This document shows positions 47,547 to 56,613 of a stretch of DNA of 64,000 nt, piece after piece. Both the position numbers and the translations under genes were made by a program. The stretch covers positions 1-64,000 of the forward strand of contig CAMDGU010000001.1 in assembly GCA_945897885.1 (NCBI GenBank), in the 5' to 3' direction. The notes under the pieces were generated by a model. That model saw nothing but the letters and a program-made list of their open reading frames with translations. It searched no databases and was not told where the DNA came from. Origin of the DNA: Chitinophaga pinensis (GTDB taxonomy: Bacteria; Bacteroidota; Bacteroidia; NS11-12g; UBA9320). Within the stretch, counting starts at the first letter, position 1. Every line of letters starts with the position of its first letter.

Positions 47547-48788
47547 TTGAAACGAGTAGTTGTAACAGGTATTGGTGCCCTTACGCCCATTGGTAATACC
47601 GCTCCTGACTATTGGGAAGCGCTTTGCAATGGTGTTAGTGGTGCCAACCTCATCACTCGTTTTGATGCCGAAAAATTTAAAACAAAATTTGCCTGCGAGA
47701 TAAAAAACTTCGATGTTCAAAATTATATGGATAGAAAAGAAGTTCGCCGTATGGATCCTTTTGCTCAGTATGCCATGGTTTCGGCAGATGAGGCTATTGC
47801 GGATGCCGGAATAGTAGGCAAATTTAATCCTGACCGTACCGGTGTAATCTGGGGGTCGGGTATTGGTGGACTCACTACATTTTTAAAAGAATGTACTGAT
47901 TTTGCCAAAGGAGATGGTACACCACGTTTTAGTCCGTTCTTCATTCCTATGATGATATCGGATATTGCAGGTGGCCATATTTCTATTAAATACGGTTTAA
48001 GAGGTCCTAATTTTACAACCGTTTCAGCGTGTGCTTCCAGCAACAACGCTATTTTTGATGCTTTTAAATACATACAACAGGGGATTTCGGATGTTATCAT
48101 CACCGGAGGTTCTGAAGCGTGTGTAAATGAAGCTGCCATGGGTGGTTTTAATTCTATGAAAGCATTGAGCGAACGGAACGATGATTTTTTAACAGCCTCT
48201 CGACCCTTTGATAAAGACCGTGATGGTTTTGTGTTAGGCGAAGGTGCCGCTTGTTTGGTATTGGAAAGTTTAGACCATGCCTTAGCTAGAGGTGCAAAAA
48301 TATATGCTGAAGTAGCCGGTGGCGGACTATCAGCAGATGCTTATCACATTTCAGCCCCACATCCTGAAGGTATTGGCGTAATAAATGTAATGAACATTGC
48401 ATTGGCCGATGCTGGAATGAAACCTGAAGATATTGATTATATCAATGTTCATGGCACCAGTACTCCTTTGGGAGATATTGCAGAAACCATTGCCATAAAA
48501 AGTGTTTTTGGAGAACATGCTTATAATCTGAATATAAGTTCTTCAAAATCTATGACCGGGCATTTGCTTGGAGGAGCCGGAGCTATAGAAGCAGTTGCTT
48601 CTATAATGGCTATTAAAGAGGATATTGTACCACCAACTATTAACCATTTTACGGACGACCCTGAATTGGATGCTCGTCTTAACTTTACGTTTAATAAGGC
48701 TCAGAAACGGGTTGTGAATACAGCCTTGAGTAATACATTTGGTTTTGGTGGCCATAATGTTTCCGTTATCTTTAAGAAATATATTTAA
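47547..48788 (+). CDS. fabF: 3-oxoacyl-ACP synthase II
   Basis: 413 residues from a TTG start (MKRVVVTGIGALTPIG). The condensing-enzyme active site has Cys in TVSACASSNNAIF (~163), His in NVHGTSTPLGD and His in GHLLGGAGAIEA. Elongates acyl-ACP with malonyl-ACP. acpP-fabF-rnc is a standard Bacteroidota unit, here with 3-7 bp gaps. Confidence 0.97.
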   Translation: MKRVVVTGIGALTPIGNTAPDYWEALCNGVSGANLITRFDAEKFKTKFACEIKNFDVQNYMDRKEVRRMDPFAQYAMVSADEAIADAGIVGKFNPDRTGVIWGSGIGGLTTFLKECTDFAKGDGTPRFSPFFIPMMISDIAGGHISIKYGLRGPNFTTVSACASSNNAIFDAFKYIQQGISDVIITGGSEACVNEAAMGGFNSMKALSERNDDFLTASRPFDKDRDGFVLGEGAACLVLESLDHALARGAKIYAEVAGGGLSADAYHISAPHPEGIGVINVMNIALADAGMKPEDIDYINVHGTSTPLGDIAETIAIKSVFGEHAYNLNISSSKSMTGHLLGGAGAIEAVASIMAIKEDIVPPTINHFTDDPELDARLNFTFNKAQKRVVNTALSNTFGFGGHNVSVIFKKYI

Positions 48789-48791
48789 ATT

Positions 48792-49550
48792 TTGAGCCGA
48801 AAAGGGCTGATACCATTTTTATTTAGGAATAGAGAAGATAAAGCTTTTGCAAAATTATTGCGAGGTGTTACCGGTGTGTATCCTGTAAATTTAAAATTGT
48901 ATCATCAAGCCTTTATGCATAACTCGGCGGTAGTTCATAAAAATACTGAACGCTATAGCAATGAACGGCTCGAATTTTTAGGTGATGCCGTAATTGATTT
49001 GGTAGTAGCCGAATTTGTTTTTAAAAAATTTCCGGGTAAAGGCGAAGGGTATCTTACCGAAATGCGTTCAAAAATTGTGAGTCGAGAGCAACTTTCCAGC
49101 ATTGCCCGAAAACTTGGGATTGAAAAATTTTTAACGCTTAACGATTCACTTCGTAAAACAAAAACCACCAATATTTATGGAATAGCCGGCAATGCACTGG
49201 AGGCTTTTACCGGAGCAGTATATTTAGACCACGGCTTTAATGTGGCTCGAAAGTTTGTTATTAATAAACTTATGAGGCCTTATATTGATATTGAGAATTT
49301 AGATAATATTCACGAAAATTATAAAAGTATCTTAATTCAATGGGGTCAAAAAAACAAAAAGGTTGTTGATTTTAGGCTGATAGAAGAAGTGATAGACCGC
49401 CATGGTAAACTCTTTAAAATTGGCGTTTACATTGACGATGAACTTTTGTTAGATGCCTTGCATCAAACCAAGAAAAAAGCCGAACAAACTGTTTCTGAAA
49501 AGGCCATAGCCCATTTGCAATTAAATATTACCGAGTACAAACTTACCTAA
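48792..49550 (+). CDS. rnc: Ribonuclease III
   Basis: 252 residues from a TTG start 3 bp after fabF. RNase III signature ERLEFLGDAVIDLVV, the second acidic cluster GNALEAFTGAVYLD, and a C-terminal double-stranded RNA-binding domain (NYKSILIQWGQKNKKVVDFR to ALHQTKKKAEQTVSEKAI). Cleaves double-stranded RNA in rRNA and mRNA maturation. Confidence 0.96.
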   Translation: MSRKGLIPFLFRNREDKAFAKLLRGVTGVYPVNLKLYHQAFMHNSAVVHKNTERYSNERLEFLGDAVIDLVVAEFVFKKFPGKGEGYLTEMRSKIVSREQLSSIARKLGIEKFLTLNDSLRKTKTTNIYGIAGNALEAFTGAVYLDHGFNVARKFVINKLMRPYIDIENLDNIHENYKSILIQWGQKNKKVVDFRLIEEVIDRHGKLFKIGVYIDDELLLDALHQTKKKAEQTVSEKAIAHLQLNITEYKLT

Positions 49551-49553
49551 ACC

Positions 49554-50060
49554 ATGCGGGTACTGTTTTTTACAGGGCTTTTTTTTCTTTCAATTTTAGG
49601 TAAAGCACAGCATTATAATTTTTCGGCAGGGGTAAAATTAGATGATTCATTTATTGCCCTTACAGCTCAAAAGCGGGTAGCCAAGCAAACCACTTTGGAA
49701 GCAATGCTTCCTCTTTCCAATAATGATATTTCATTGGTGCTATTGGGAAAACAACATTACCGGGTTATTGGAAACCGAATGAATATTTATACCGGAGGTG
49801 GCATTCATGTAGCTCAAAACTATGACCTTGGTAAAATGGCAGGACTTGATTTTATTGGCGGTGCTGAGTATACCTTCTTTTTTATTCCCTATACTATTTC
49901 GTTTGATTTTAGACCTTATGTAGATTTTAAGAAAAATTATTCCGCCTATCATTTGCAATCAGGATTTTCTATTCGGTACATTATTGATGAACGGGAACCT
50001 TTAAAAGATTGGCTGCAAAAGCTTAAAAAAAGTAAAAAGTGGCGGGATTTGGAGTTTTAA
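49554..50060 (+). CDS. Small secreted, probable outer-membrane beta-barrel protein
   Basis: 168 residues with signal peptide (MRVLFFTGLFFLSILGKAQ, cleavage after KA-Q near 19) and amphipathic strands (HYNFSAGVKLDDSFIALTAQ, YRVIGNRMNIYTGGGIHVAQ, TISFDFRPYVDFKKNYSAYH). This is the pattern of a small outer-membrane barrel. It sits 3 bp after rnc, so it is probably co-transcribed with the fatty-acid/RNase III unit; such a gene is a frequent but uncharacterised follower in Bacteroidota. Confidence 0.65.
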   Translation: MRVLFFTGLFFLSILGKAQHYNFSAGVKLDDSFIALTAQKRVAKQTTLEAMLPLSNNDISLVLLGKQHYRVIGNRMNIYTGGGIHVAQNYDLGKMAGLDFIGGAEYTFFFIPYTISFDFRPYVDFKKNYSAYHLQSGFSIRYIIDEREPLKDWLQKLKKSKKWRDLEF

Positions 50061-50179
50061 AATGTTTGAATTTTACCGGCACCTTGGGTTTATTATTTAA
50101 TACAAAAGTAAGGTGGTGGATATTTTTATTGAGTTTGAACCTTCTTAAAAAGGAATTTAGTAATTAGCAGAAAACTTAG

Positions 50180-50187
50180 TATGTTTG
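50180..50187 (+). promoter_or_regulatory. TATGTTTG box before the frameshifted lipoprotein
   Basis: Exact TAnnTTTG ending 4 bp before the ATG at 50192, so any transcript would be nearly leaderless. TTTA at 50156-50159 is a degenerate -33 candidate at 20-nt spacing. Confidence 0.35.
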
Positions 50188-50191
50188 ATAA

Positions 50192-50876
50192 ATGAAGTTA
50201 TTGATTAAAATTTCTTTTATACTTCTGTTAGCCATTTCGGCAATCACTTTGCACTGCTGCAAGCCTGATGACGAAATAGGTAAAACCTACGGGCCTTATA
50301 CCTTGGGTGAAGCCCGCGATTATATTGATTTTAAAACCCGGTAGCTGGTGGGTGTATCAAAATAATAAAAATGGTTTATATGATACTTTAGTATTAAAAA
50401 GTATTAGTATCAGAAGCAAAACGTTTACCGGAAAAAATACAGTAATTAAGGATATGGTCAATATGCTTATTTATAGTACTACAACAAAGTATGAGTATGA
50501 ATATTATACTTTTGGGGCAAATCCAGACCTACCTGCAAAATCGTTAGCCCCCCCTTACTCAATTGATTTACGACTGGGTAAATCGAAAGCTGGAGATTAT
50601 AATGGGGAAACAGTAACTTTCTTTTATCCATTTGATAAAAATCACAAAGGAAACATTTCAATGTTTGAATCCAGTTTAATTCATAAAGATACAACGATAG
50701 TGCTTCCAAAATACACAATTGACAGTGTTGTAGTTTTTAAATGTAAAGATGATGCTTGCTGGGATTCCTATGATACAAAATATTATTGGGGTAAAAACAT
50801 AGGGCTAGTAAAAAAGGAAAGAATAAATAACTCAGAAAGCTGGGATTTGGTAAACTATCATATTGAAAAACAATAA
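50192..50876 (+). pseudogene. Frameshifted lipoprotein gene of unknown function
   Basis: ATG 50192 opens a lipoprotein signal peptide (MKLLIKISFILLLAISAITL then HCC, lipid Cys22) and reads to KPDDEIGKTYGPYTLGEARD-YIDFK before stopping at 50342-50344. The rest is in another frame and continues PGSWWVYQNNKNGLYDTLVL to 50876. Removing one A from the run at 50333-50336 joins the two parts as ...YIDFKPGSWWVYQNN, about 227 residues. A +1 insertion in a four-A run is a common sequencing error. A stand-alone reading from the Met at 50307 would lack any export signal, which argues against it. Function unknown. Confidence 0.8.
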
Positions 50877-50944
50877 CTAAAATGATAACAGAGGATAACC
50901 CTCTTTTTGGGTTAGGTTAGATGAATTGTTTATGAATTGCTTAA

Positions 50945-52642
50945 TTATTTTCCCCGTTTAAAAACCTTAAAACCTCCTTTATCCAATACCAACTGAAACC
51001 TTTGGTTGGTGTCCATTCCCTGGGTATTGGTAATTTTATAAACTAAATACACCGGCTTATCAAGCTCACCTTCCAAAAACCATTGTTTTTTAAAACTGTT
51101 TAGTTCGTTCCGCTGCTGTTCACTTAGCTCTCCTGCTGTATTTATTCTTTGTGTATTTAAATAATTTAAAGTTTCCTGATACAGTTTGTCCGATTTTTTT
51201 GGAGCGTTTTTATCCGTATAATAGTAATGGGCATAGCTTTTAAAACCTACGGTTTCAATGTATATTTCTTTGTTTTGCAATCCTTTATAAAAATTAATAA
51301 TACTCCCCTGAACGTGATTTTCAACCTTTGGGATAACCAATACACTGAAAATAAAAAGGAACAAAGCGTTTCCAATTAAAAGTAATTTAACGGCCTTGGC
51401 GGATTTTAGCTGGTAAATAAAACTAAGAATTAACAGCGCAAGAAACAGCAATCCAAGTATCCATTCCCAACCCAACCAAGCGGTAGGAGTTAGAATATTT
51501 GCTACAGCAAAATCATCGTTGATATTTGTTACCAAATAGTTTTTTATAGCAGAATTACTACTCATTAAAGGAATCAGGATAAAAATAGCACTGTAGATAA
51601 AACCAATAAAACCAATCATTATTTTTTGCCAAAGCTTTAAAAATCCGTTGGATTGATGCAAACCCCATGCTCCTAAAAAGGTTAGTGGTAAATAGCACAA
51701 GGATGAATAATGAACAATTTTGGTGGTAACCATGGAAAATAAAACCAATACCACCCAGAACAATATTTTCATCCATTTTACAAAAGATTCAATGTTTGAA
51801 TTGTTGGTTTTGAAAATATAGGGCAAAGCGATAATGGCCGCAGGAAAACACCCGATAAGAAGCACCACAGGATGATAAAACCATGGTTGGCCATGAGAGG
51901 CTACGGGATGTAAAAATAAGTCAACCTGGTACTTTAAAAATTCGCTGGTAAACCAAAAGCCATTTGCCAGCCAATCAGGCAAAAACCAAAGTAATGGAAT
52001 AATGAGCATAGAACCCGTTAATGCCAATAAATCAATGAAGCTGAAAAAAGGTTTAAATTTATTAATTATTAAATAAACTAGGCCGCATAACCCGACTATT
52101 AAAACAGCTACCGGGCCTTTGGTAAGTAAAGCTAATCCTAAAAACAAACCACTCAATCCAAAGTTTTTGGTTCTGTTGGTTGATTTATTAGTACCCAAAT
52201 AGAGTTGAACAATTCCAAGAAAAATGAAGAGGTTGAACCATGGGTCGATTATGCCACTCTTAAAGTAAAAATGAGGAGTGATGGAGCCAATATAAAGTAG
52301 CAACCACCACCAGGCTATCTTAGTATTAAATAGTTTTTTGCCGTAGTAATATAAAATGTTTAAGGTAAATATTCCGCAAACTGCATTTGGCAGTCGAGCT
52401 GAAAATTCACTAACACCAAATAGTTTCATAGCAGCTACTTGCATCCAAAAAAACAAAGGCGGTTTTTCCCAAAAAGGTTCAAAATTTATTTGAACACGGC
52501 TGTAATTTTGGGTTAAAATCATTTCGCGAGCTGCTTCGGCAAAGTTTATTTCATCCCAATCAAATAAATGAACTGCCCCCAAAAAGGGGATAAAAAGCAG
52601 GGCAGAAAATAAGGTAATTATTAAATGGGGATATTTTTTCAT
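50945..52642 (-). CDS. GT39-like membrane glycosyltransferase (ArnT/PMT superfamily)
   Basis: 565 residues with about 11 transmembrane segments. The first periplasmic loop has the acidic motif FDWDEINFAEAAREMI (Asp-Glu), followed by FWEKPPLFFWMQVAAMKLFG and FGVSEFSARLP, standard in ArnT- and PMT-like transferases that use a polyprenyl-phosphate sugar donor. The acceptor (lipid A, cell-surface glycan or protein) is unknown. Its ATG overlaps the TGA of the PAP2 phosphatase gene upstream, and a PAP2 enzyme could recycle the lipid carrier; that link is inference. Confidence 0.88.
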   Translation of the reverse strand: MKKYPHLIITLFSALLFIPFLGAVHLFDWDEINFAEAAREMILTQNYSRVQINFEPFWEKPPLFFWMQVAAMKLFGVSEFSARLPNAVCGIFTLNILYYYGKKLFNTKIAWWWLLLYIGSITPHFYFKSGIIDPWFNLFIFLGIVQLYLGTNKSTNRTKNFGLSGLFLGLALLTKGPVAVLIVGLCGLVYLIINKFKPFFSFIDLLALTGSMLIIPLLWFLPDWLANGFWFTSEFLKYQVDLFLHPVASHGQPWFYHPVVLLIGCFPAAIIALPYIFKTNNSNIESFVKWMKILFWVVLVLFSMVTTKIVHYSSLCYLPLTFLGAWGLHQSNGFLKLWQKIMIGFIGFIYSAIFILIPLMSSNSAIKNYLVTNINDDFAVANILTPTAWLGWEWILGLLFLALLILSFIYQLKSAKAVKLLLIGNALFLFIFSVLVIPKVENHVQGSIINFYKGLQNKEIYIETVGFKSYAHYYYTDKNAPKKSDKLYQETLNYLNTQRINTAGELSEQQRNELNSFKKQWFLEGELDKPVYLVYKITNTQGMDTNQRFQLVLDKGGFKVFKRGK

Positions 52643-53274
52643 GCTTTATTTTTAGGTATCCAAGTTAAACCTGCAGCCAATCCTGCGGCTAACAAACCAA
52701 TAGTAGCTCCTCCAATGACATCTTCAATAAAATGCTGTTGAAGATAGATGCGACTTAATCCTACGCCAATGGCCATAAGGATAACAACAATGCTAACTGC
52801 TTTATTATTAAACCAAAATGCCAAAGCCAAAGCCATGGCAAATGCTGCCGAAGAATGTCCTGATGGAAAGCTATTGTATTCATGAACCTTTACACCTTCT
52901 GTGAAAACCAGATTGAATTTTTCTAGAACCAACTTTGGCCGATTGTAGTCAAAAATTAAAAACTTAAAAAAAATGGTAATCAAGGTATTGAAAATAAAAG
53001 TAGCCGCCAATCTAATCGTAAATGTTATGCTTTTTAAAAACCAAACAAGCAGTAATCCCAAAGGAACTAAAATCCACTCTTCACCAAAATGGGTGTAATA
53101 CTTAAAGAAAAAACCTATACCGTTGTGATAATGATTGCTTAACCAAATATTGAAATGACCATAGGGTGTAATAACTATGCTAGCTGTGCTAACCATAATA
53201 AAATATACCCATAACAGAAGCACCCAGCGGTGTTCCATAAATAACCTTTTATTAAACCATAGCCATTTTAACAT
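52639..53274 (-). CDS. PAP2-family membrane phosphatase
   Basis: 211 residues from the Met at 53274 (MLKWLWFNKRLFMEHRWVLL); a longer reading to 53430 would overlap the divergent START-like gene by 83 bp and is rejected. The three phosphatase motifs are complete: KFLIFDYNRP, FPSGHSSAAF, and SRIYLQQHFIEDVIGG. About six transmembrane helices. It dephosphorylates lipid phosphates, possibly undecaprenyl pyrophosphate. Translationally coupled to the glycosyltransferase. Confidence 0.9.
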   Translation of the reverse strand: MLKWLWFNKRLFMEHRWVLLLWVYFIMVSTASIVITPYGHFNIWLSNHYHNGIGFFFKYYTHFGEEWILVPLGLLLVWFLKSITFTIRLAATFIFNTLITIFFKFLIFDYNRPKLVLEKFNLVFTEGVKVHEYNSFPSGHSSAAFAMALALAFWFNNKAVSIVVILMAIGVGLSRIYLQQHFIEDVIGGATIGLLAAGLAAGLTWIPKNKA

Positions 53275-53347
53275 TTTTTTAATATATTCGCGAACTTTAA
53301 AAAAATTATACCGAAAGAATGTATGATTTTTAAGAGTTTTTAAAAGT

Positions 53348-53752
53348 ATGCAAAGTTCTAAAATAAATGACAAGCGACAAAGGGTAGAATTGGAATTTCC
53401 AATGCACTGTTCAGCGAATACTTTATACACCTATATTTCATCACCTTCAGGTCTTTCTTCCTGGTTTGCTGATGATGTTTCCGTACATGGTAGTAACTAT
53501 GTTTTTAAATGGGATGATGGTGAAACAATGGAAGGTGAGCTTGTTAAAAATCAAAATCGTAAGCATGTTAAATTTCGTTGGGTTACTGGTCCAAATGTTA
53601 ATGAAACTTTAGAATTTATTATTCATAAAGATGAAGTAACCGACGACTTAGCATTAATAGTAGCTGATTATACCGAAGAGGATGATTATGATGAATTTGA
53701 AATGGTTTGGGAAAATCAGGTTCAAAATCTTAAAAATCAGATTGGAGCTTAA
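53348..53752 (+). CDS. START/SRPBCC-like small protein
   Basis: 134 residues resembling the small START-like domain proteins of Bacteroidota (RVELEFPMHCSANTLYTYIS, LSSWFADDVSVHGSNYVFKW, VWENQVQNLKNQIG). The fold forms a hydrophobic cavity and resembles AHSA1-type domains; ligand unknown. Divergent from the PAP2 gene with 73 bp between starts. Followed after 8 bp by the membrane protein below. Confidence 0.8.
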   Translation: MQSSKINDKRQRVELEFPMHCSANTLYTYISSPSGLSSWFADDVSVHGSNYVFKWDDGETMEGELVKNQNRKHVKFRWVTGPNVNETLEFIIHKDEVTDDLALIVADYTEEDDYDEFEMVWENQVQNLKNQIGA

Positions 53753-53760
53753 TTTTATTT

Positions 53761-54372
53761 ATGCTTCAATTAGCGATAGGCAGCTTAATTCTTAGCCTAA
53801 TACATGTTATAGTTCCTCACCATTGGTTGCCTTTGGCATTATTGGCTAAAAGCGAAAAATGGAATAAAAAGCAAACTATCCAGCTGGCATTAATTGTGAG
53901 TTTTGCTCATGTATTAAGTACCATAATTTTAGGCGTATTTATTGGTATAATAGGTCATGAAGCTTCGCTTAAAATGGGTGAATTTACAGAGTGGTTTGCT
54001 CCGCTTTTACTCACCTTATTTGGGATAATTTATATAAGCCTTGGTCAGCATGACCATCATCATGACGATGTTAAAATAAAAATTCATTCCTTTTCCAAAA
54101 TTGTTTTTACAATGGCCATGGCCATGTTTTTTTCACCTTGTTTAGAAATTGAAACATTTTATTTTACAGCTGGAACCTATGGGTGGCAAGGTATTTGGAC
54201 AGTTTCGGCTATCTATCTTATCATAACTTTACTTGGAATTACAATTCTTACATTATCCGGTAAAAAAACTATGGAGCGCTTCAATCTTCATTTTTTAGAA
54301 CATTATGAAAAGAAAATTACCGGTGTCATTCTAATTTTACTTGGCATTCTGTCTTACTTTGTGAAATTCTGA
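53761..54372 (+). CDS. Histidine-rich membrane protein, UreH/NicO-like
   Basis: 203 residues, about six helices. The first helix has SLIHVIVPHHWLPLALLAK and the second SFAHVLSTIILGV, positions where NicO/UreH-type metal transporters have conserved His; a cytosolic HDHHHDD cluster at ~100 could bind divalent metal. This suggests a nickel/cobalt- or similar transporter-like protein but the assignment is weak. Partner START-like gene gives no extra hint. A terminator-like region was not found; the tig promoter follows. Confidence 0.55.
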   Translation: MLQLAIGSLILSLIHVIVPHHWLPLALLAKSEKWNKKQTIQLALIVSFAHVLSTIILGVFIGIIGHEASLKMGEFTEWFAPLLLTLFGIIYISLGQHDHHHDDVKIKIHSFSKIVFTMAMAMFFSPCLEIETFYFTAGTYGWQGIWTVSAIYLIITLLGITILTLSGKKTMERFNLHFLEHYEKKITGVILILLGILSYFVKF

Positions 54373-54385
54373 CAGACTAACAGTC

Positions 54386-54417
54386 TTTGGAAAACCTTTT
54401 GTAACCCCCTAACTTTG
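54386..54417 (+). promoter_or_regulatory. Promoter of tig (TTTG-N20-TAACTTTG)
   Basis: TTTG at 54386-54389, 20 nt, then TAACTTTG at 54410-54417, both exact Bacteroidota consensus elements. Transcription would start around 54424, giving a ~20-nt leader to the GTG at 54444. The best promoter in the window. Confidence 0.7.
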
Positions 54418-54443
54418 CACATCAAAAATTTAAAACATAACTA

Positions 54444-55826
54444 GTGAACGTAGCATTTCAAAAAACCGACGATCTTAATGGCACTTTATCTGTAACATTA
54501 GAAAAAGCTGACTATGAACCCAAAGTAGACGAACAAATAAAAACATATCGTAAAAAGGCTCAAATACCGGGCTTTAGACCAGGAACCGCTCCTGTATCAA
54601 TGATTAAAAAACTTTATGGTAAATCTTTCATTGCCGATGAAGTAAATAAATTGGCTTCGGAAAAAATGTTTGGTTACCTAAAAGAAAATGATATTGATAT
54701 TTTAGGACAGCCCTTGTTAAGCCTTGATAAACCATCGGAGGTTGATTTTGAAAAATCAGAAAGTTTTACCTTTAATTTTGATTTAGGGTTAGCCCCAAAC
54801 TTTGATTTTAATATTTCGAGCAATGACAGCGTAACCAAATATGTTATTGAAGTAGATGACAAAGAGGTAGAAACTGAAATAAACAATCTTTGCCGTCGTC
54901 ATGGGGTGCTTGAAAAAGTAGAAGAAAGCACAGCCGAGTCGGATAGTATTTTAGTCATTCTTACTGAATTGGACAATGAAAATAAACCATTGGAAGGTGG
55001 TGTTGCAGGTAAAGAAACAACTGTAATTCCTGAATTAGTAAAGGATGACGCCACTAAAAACCTGTTTATGAACAAAAAAACAGGAGATAAAATCGTTGTA
55101 AATTTAAAAGCACTTTTTAATGATAACGAAACTGTTATGGCTTCTGCTACCGGTATTCCAAAAGAAGGTTTAAGTGATTTGAACGACACATTTGAAGCAG
55201 AAATAAAAAATATTCAAAAATTTACACCATCAGAAATTAACCAGGATTTATTTGATAAGGTTTTTGGACCGGGTGTGGTAACGGATGAAGAAACTTTTAA
55301 GTCAAAGGTTAAAGAAAATGTTGAAATATATTATAATTCAGAAACTGAGCACCATTTGGAGCATGAATTGGATCATTTGATAATGGAAAAGCATTCATTT
55401 TCTTTACCCGATACATTTCTTACCCGTTGGTTAATGGATGCCCATCCTGAAGCCTATACACCTGAGAATGCCAATGAAAAATATGAAAAAGAATCAGGAG
55501 CATTGCGCTACCAATTAATTCAGGAAAAAGCTATTAAATTATTTAATATTGAAATTACTGAGGATGAATTTAACCAAACAGCTTTGGGATATTCTGCCAG
55601 TTTGTTGCGCAATTATGGTATTTCAAATCCTGAATTTGCTTGGGTTGAAGAGTTTACAGAGAAACAAAAAAAGGAACAACGTTTTATGGATAAGGTAAGA
55701 GAATTAGCCATTCAACGTGCGGTGGTAAATCAAGTAAAAAATGTTGTGACGGTAGTAGAACAAAAAACCACCGTTGAAGGTTTTTATGATATGATTAAGC
55801 AACACAATCATCAGCATCATCATTAA
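54444..55826 (+). CDS. tig: Trigger factor
   Basis: 460 residues from a GTG start. Ribosome-binding signature PGFRPGTAPVSMIKKLYG (~45-62; GFRxGxxP). The middle PPIase-like region is divergent, as usual in Bacteroidota, and the C-terminal helical arms form the chaperone cavity. Ends in a His-rich tail (MIKQHNHQHHH). Folds nascent chains on the ribosome. Followed by clpP and clpX, the standard tig-clpP-clpX set. Confidence 0.95.
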   Translation: MNVAFQKTDDLNGTLSVTLEKADYEPKVDEQIKTYRKKAQIPGFRPGTAPVSMIKKLYGKSFIADEVNKLASEKMFGYLKENDIDILGQPLLSLDKPSEVDFEKSESFTFNFDLGLAPNFDFNISSNDSVTKYVIEVDDKEVETEINNLCRRHGVLEKVEESTAESDSILVILTELDNENKPLEGGVAGKETTVIPELVKDDATKNLFMNKKTGDKIVVNLKALFNDNETVMASATGIPKEGLSDLNDTFEAEIKNIQKFTPSEINQDLFDKVFGPGVVTDEETFKSKVKENVEIYYNSETEHHLEHELDHLIMEKHSFSLPDTFLTRWLMDAHPEAYTPENANEKYEKESGALRYQLIQEKAIKLFNIEITEDEFNQTALGYSASLLRNYGISNPEFAWVEEFTEKQKKEQRFMDKVRELAIQRAVVNQVKNVVTVVEQKTTVEGFYDMIKQHNHQHHH

Positions 55827-55944
55827 TTGATTTGGAAATTTGGATATGAAGGCTGAGTAAATGGCTGGTCCACTTTTCCTTAAAAATGGGTTATGTAGAT
55901 TTTTTAAAAACAAAAAATAAATTAACAATTTAAAAAAATAAAAA

Positions 55945-56610
55945 ATGAACGACGGAAGAGAATTTAAAAAATACGCTACCAAGCATTTAGGAATTAATAG
56001 CTTGCATGTAGATCATTATATTGAAAATATGACACCTTATATTTTGGAAGAACGGGAAATGAGAGTTTCTCAAATGGACATTTTTTCAAGATTAATGATG
56101 GATAGAATTATTTTTTTAGGAACAGGAATTGATGACAGTGTGGCCAATATTGTTGTAGGCCAGTTGTTGTTTTTGGATTCTTCAAATCCTGGACGTGATA
56201 TTCAAATTTATATTAATTCACCGGGAGGTTCAGTTTATGCTGGTCTTGGTATTTATGATACCATGCAATACATAACAAGTGATGTTAGTACCATTTGTAC
56301 AGGAATAGCTGCCAGTATGGGAGCTGTATTGATGTGTGCAGGTAAGAAAGGTAAGAGAACCGCTTTAAAACACTCGCGTGTAATGATTCATCAACCGTTG
56401 GGAGGAACCCAGGGGCAAGCTTCGGATATGGAGATTACAGTGAAAGAAATTCAGAAGTTAAAAAAGGAACTTTATGATATTCTAGCTTTCCATTCTGGTC
56501 AACCGTTGAAAAAAATTGAAAAGGACAGCGACCGTGATTATTGGATGACAGCGGAAGAGGCGAAGGCTTATGGCATGGTTGACGAAGTTTTGATTAAGAA
56601 AATAGTTTAA
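55945..56610 (+). CDS. clpP: ATP-dependent Clp protease proteolytic subunit
   Basis: 221 residues. Catalytic Ser124 in [11 protein letters not shown], His149 in MIHQPLGG and the Asp in EKDSDRD (~194) form the serine protease triad. Assembles into a 14-mer that degrades substrates fed by ClpX. The start ATG follows an A-rich leader. clpX begins 3 bp after its stop. Confidence 0.97.
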   Translation: MNDGREFKKYATKHLGINSLHVDHYIENMTPYILEEREMRVSQMDIFSRLMMDRIIFLGTGIDDSVANIVVGQLLFLDSSNPGRDIQIYINSPGGSVYAGLGIYDTMQYITSDVSTICTGIAASMGAVLMCAGKKGKRTALKHSRVMIHQPLGGTQGQASDMEITVKEIQKLKKELYDILAFHSGQPLKKIEKDSDRDYWMTAEEAKAYGMVDEVLIKKIV

Positions 56611-56613
56611 AAA

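Noticed and set aside
50330-50344. Programmed frameshift at TTTTAAAACCC in the lipoprotein gene
   Set aside because: Restoring the frame needs a +1 shift, not the -1 that TTTAAAC-type heptamers promote.
53275-53430. N-terminal extension of the PAP2 phosphatase
   Set aside because: It overlaps the divergent START-like gene's start by 83 bp and adds non-membrane sequence; the Met at 53274 is better.
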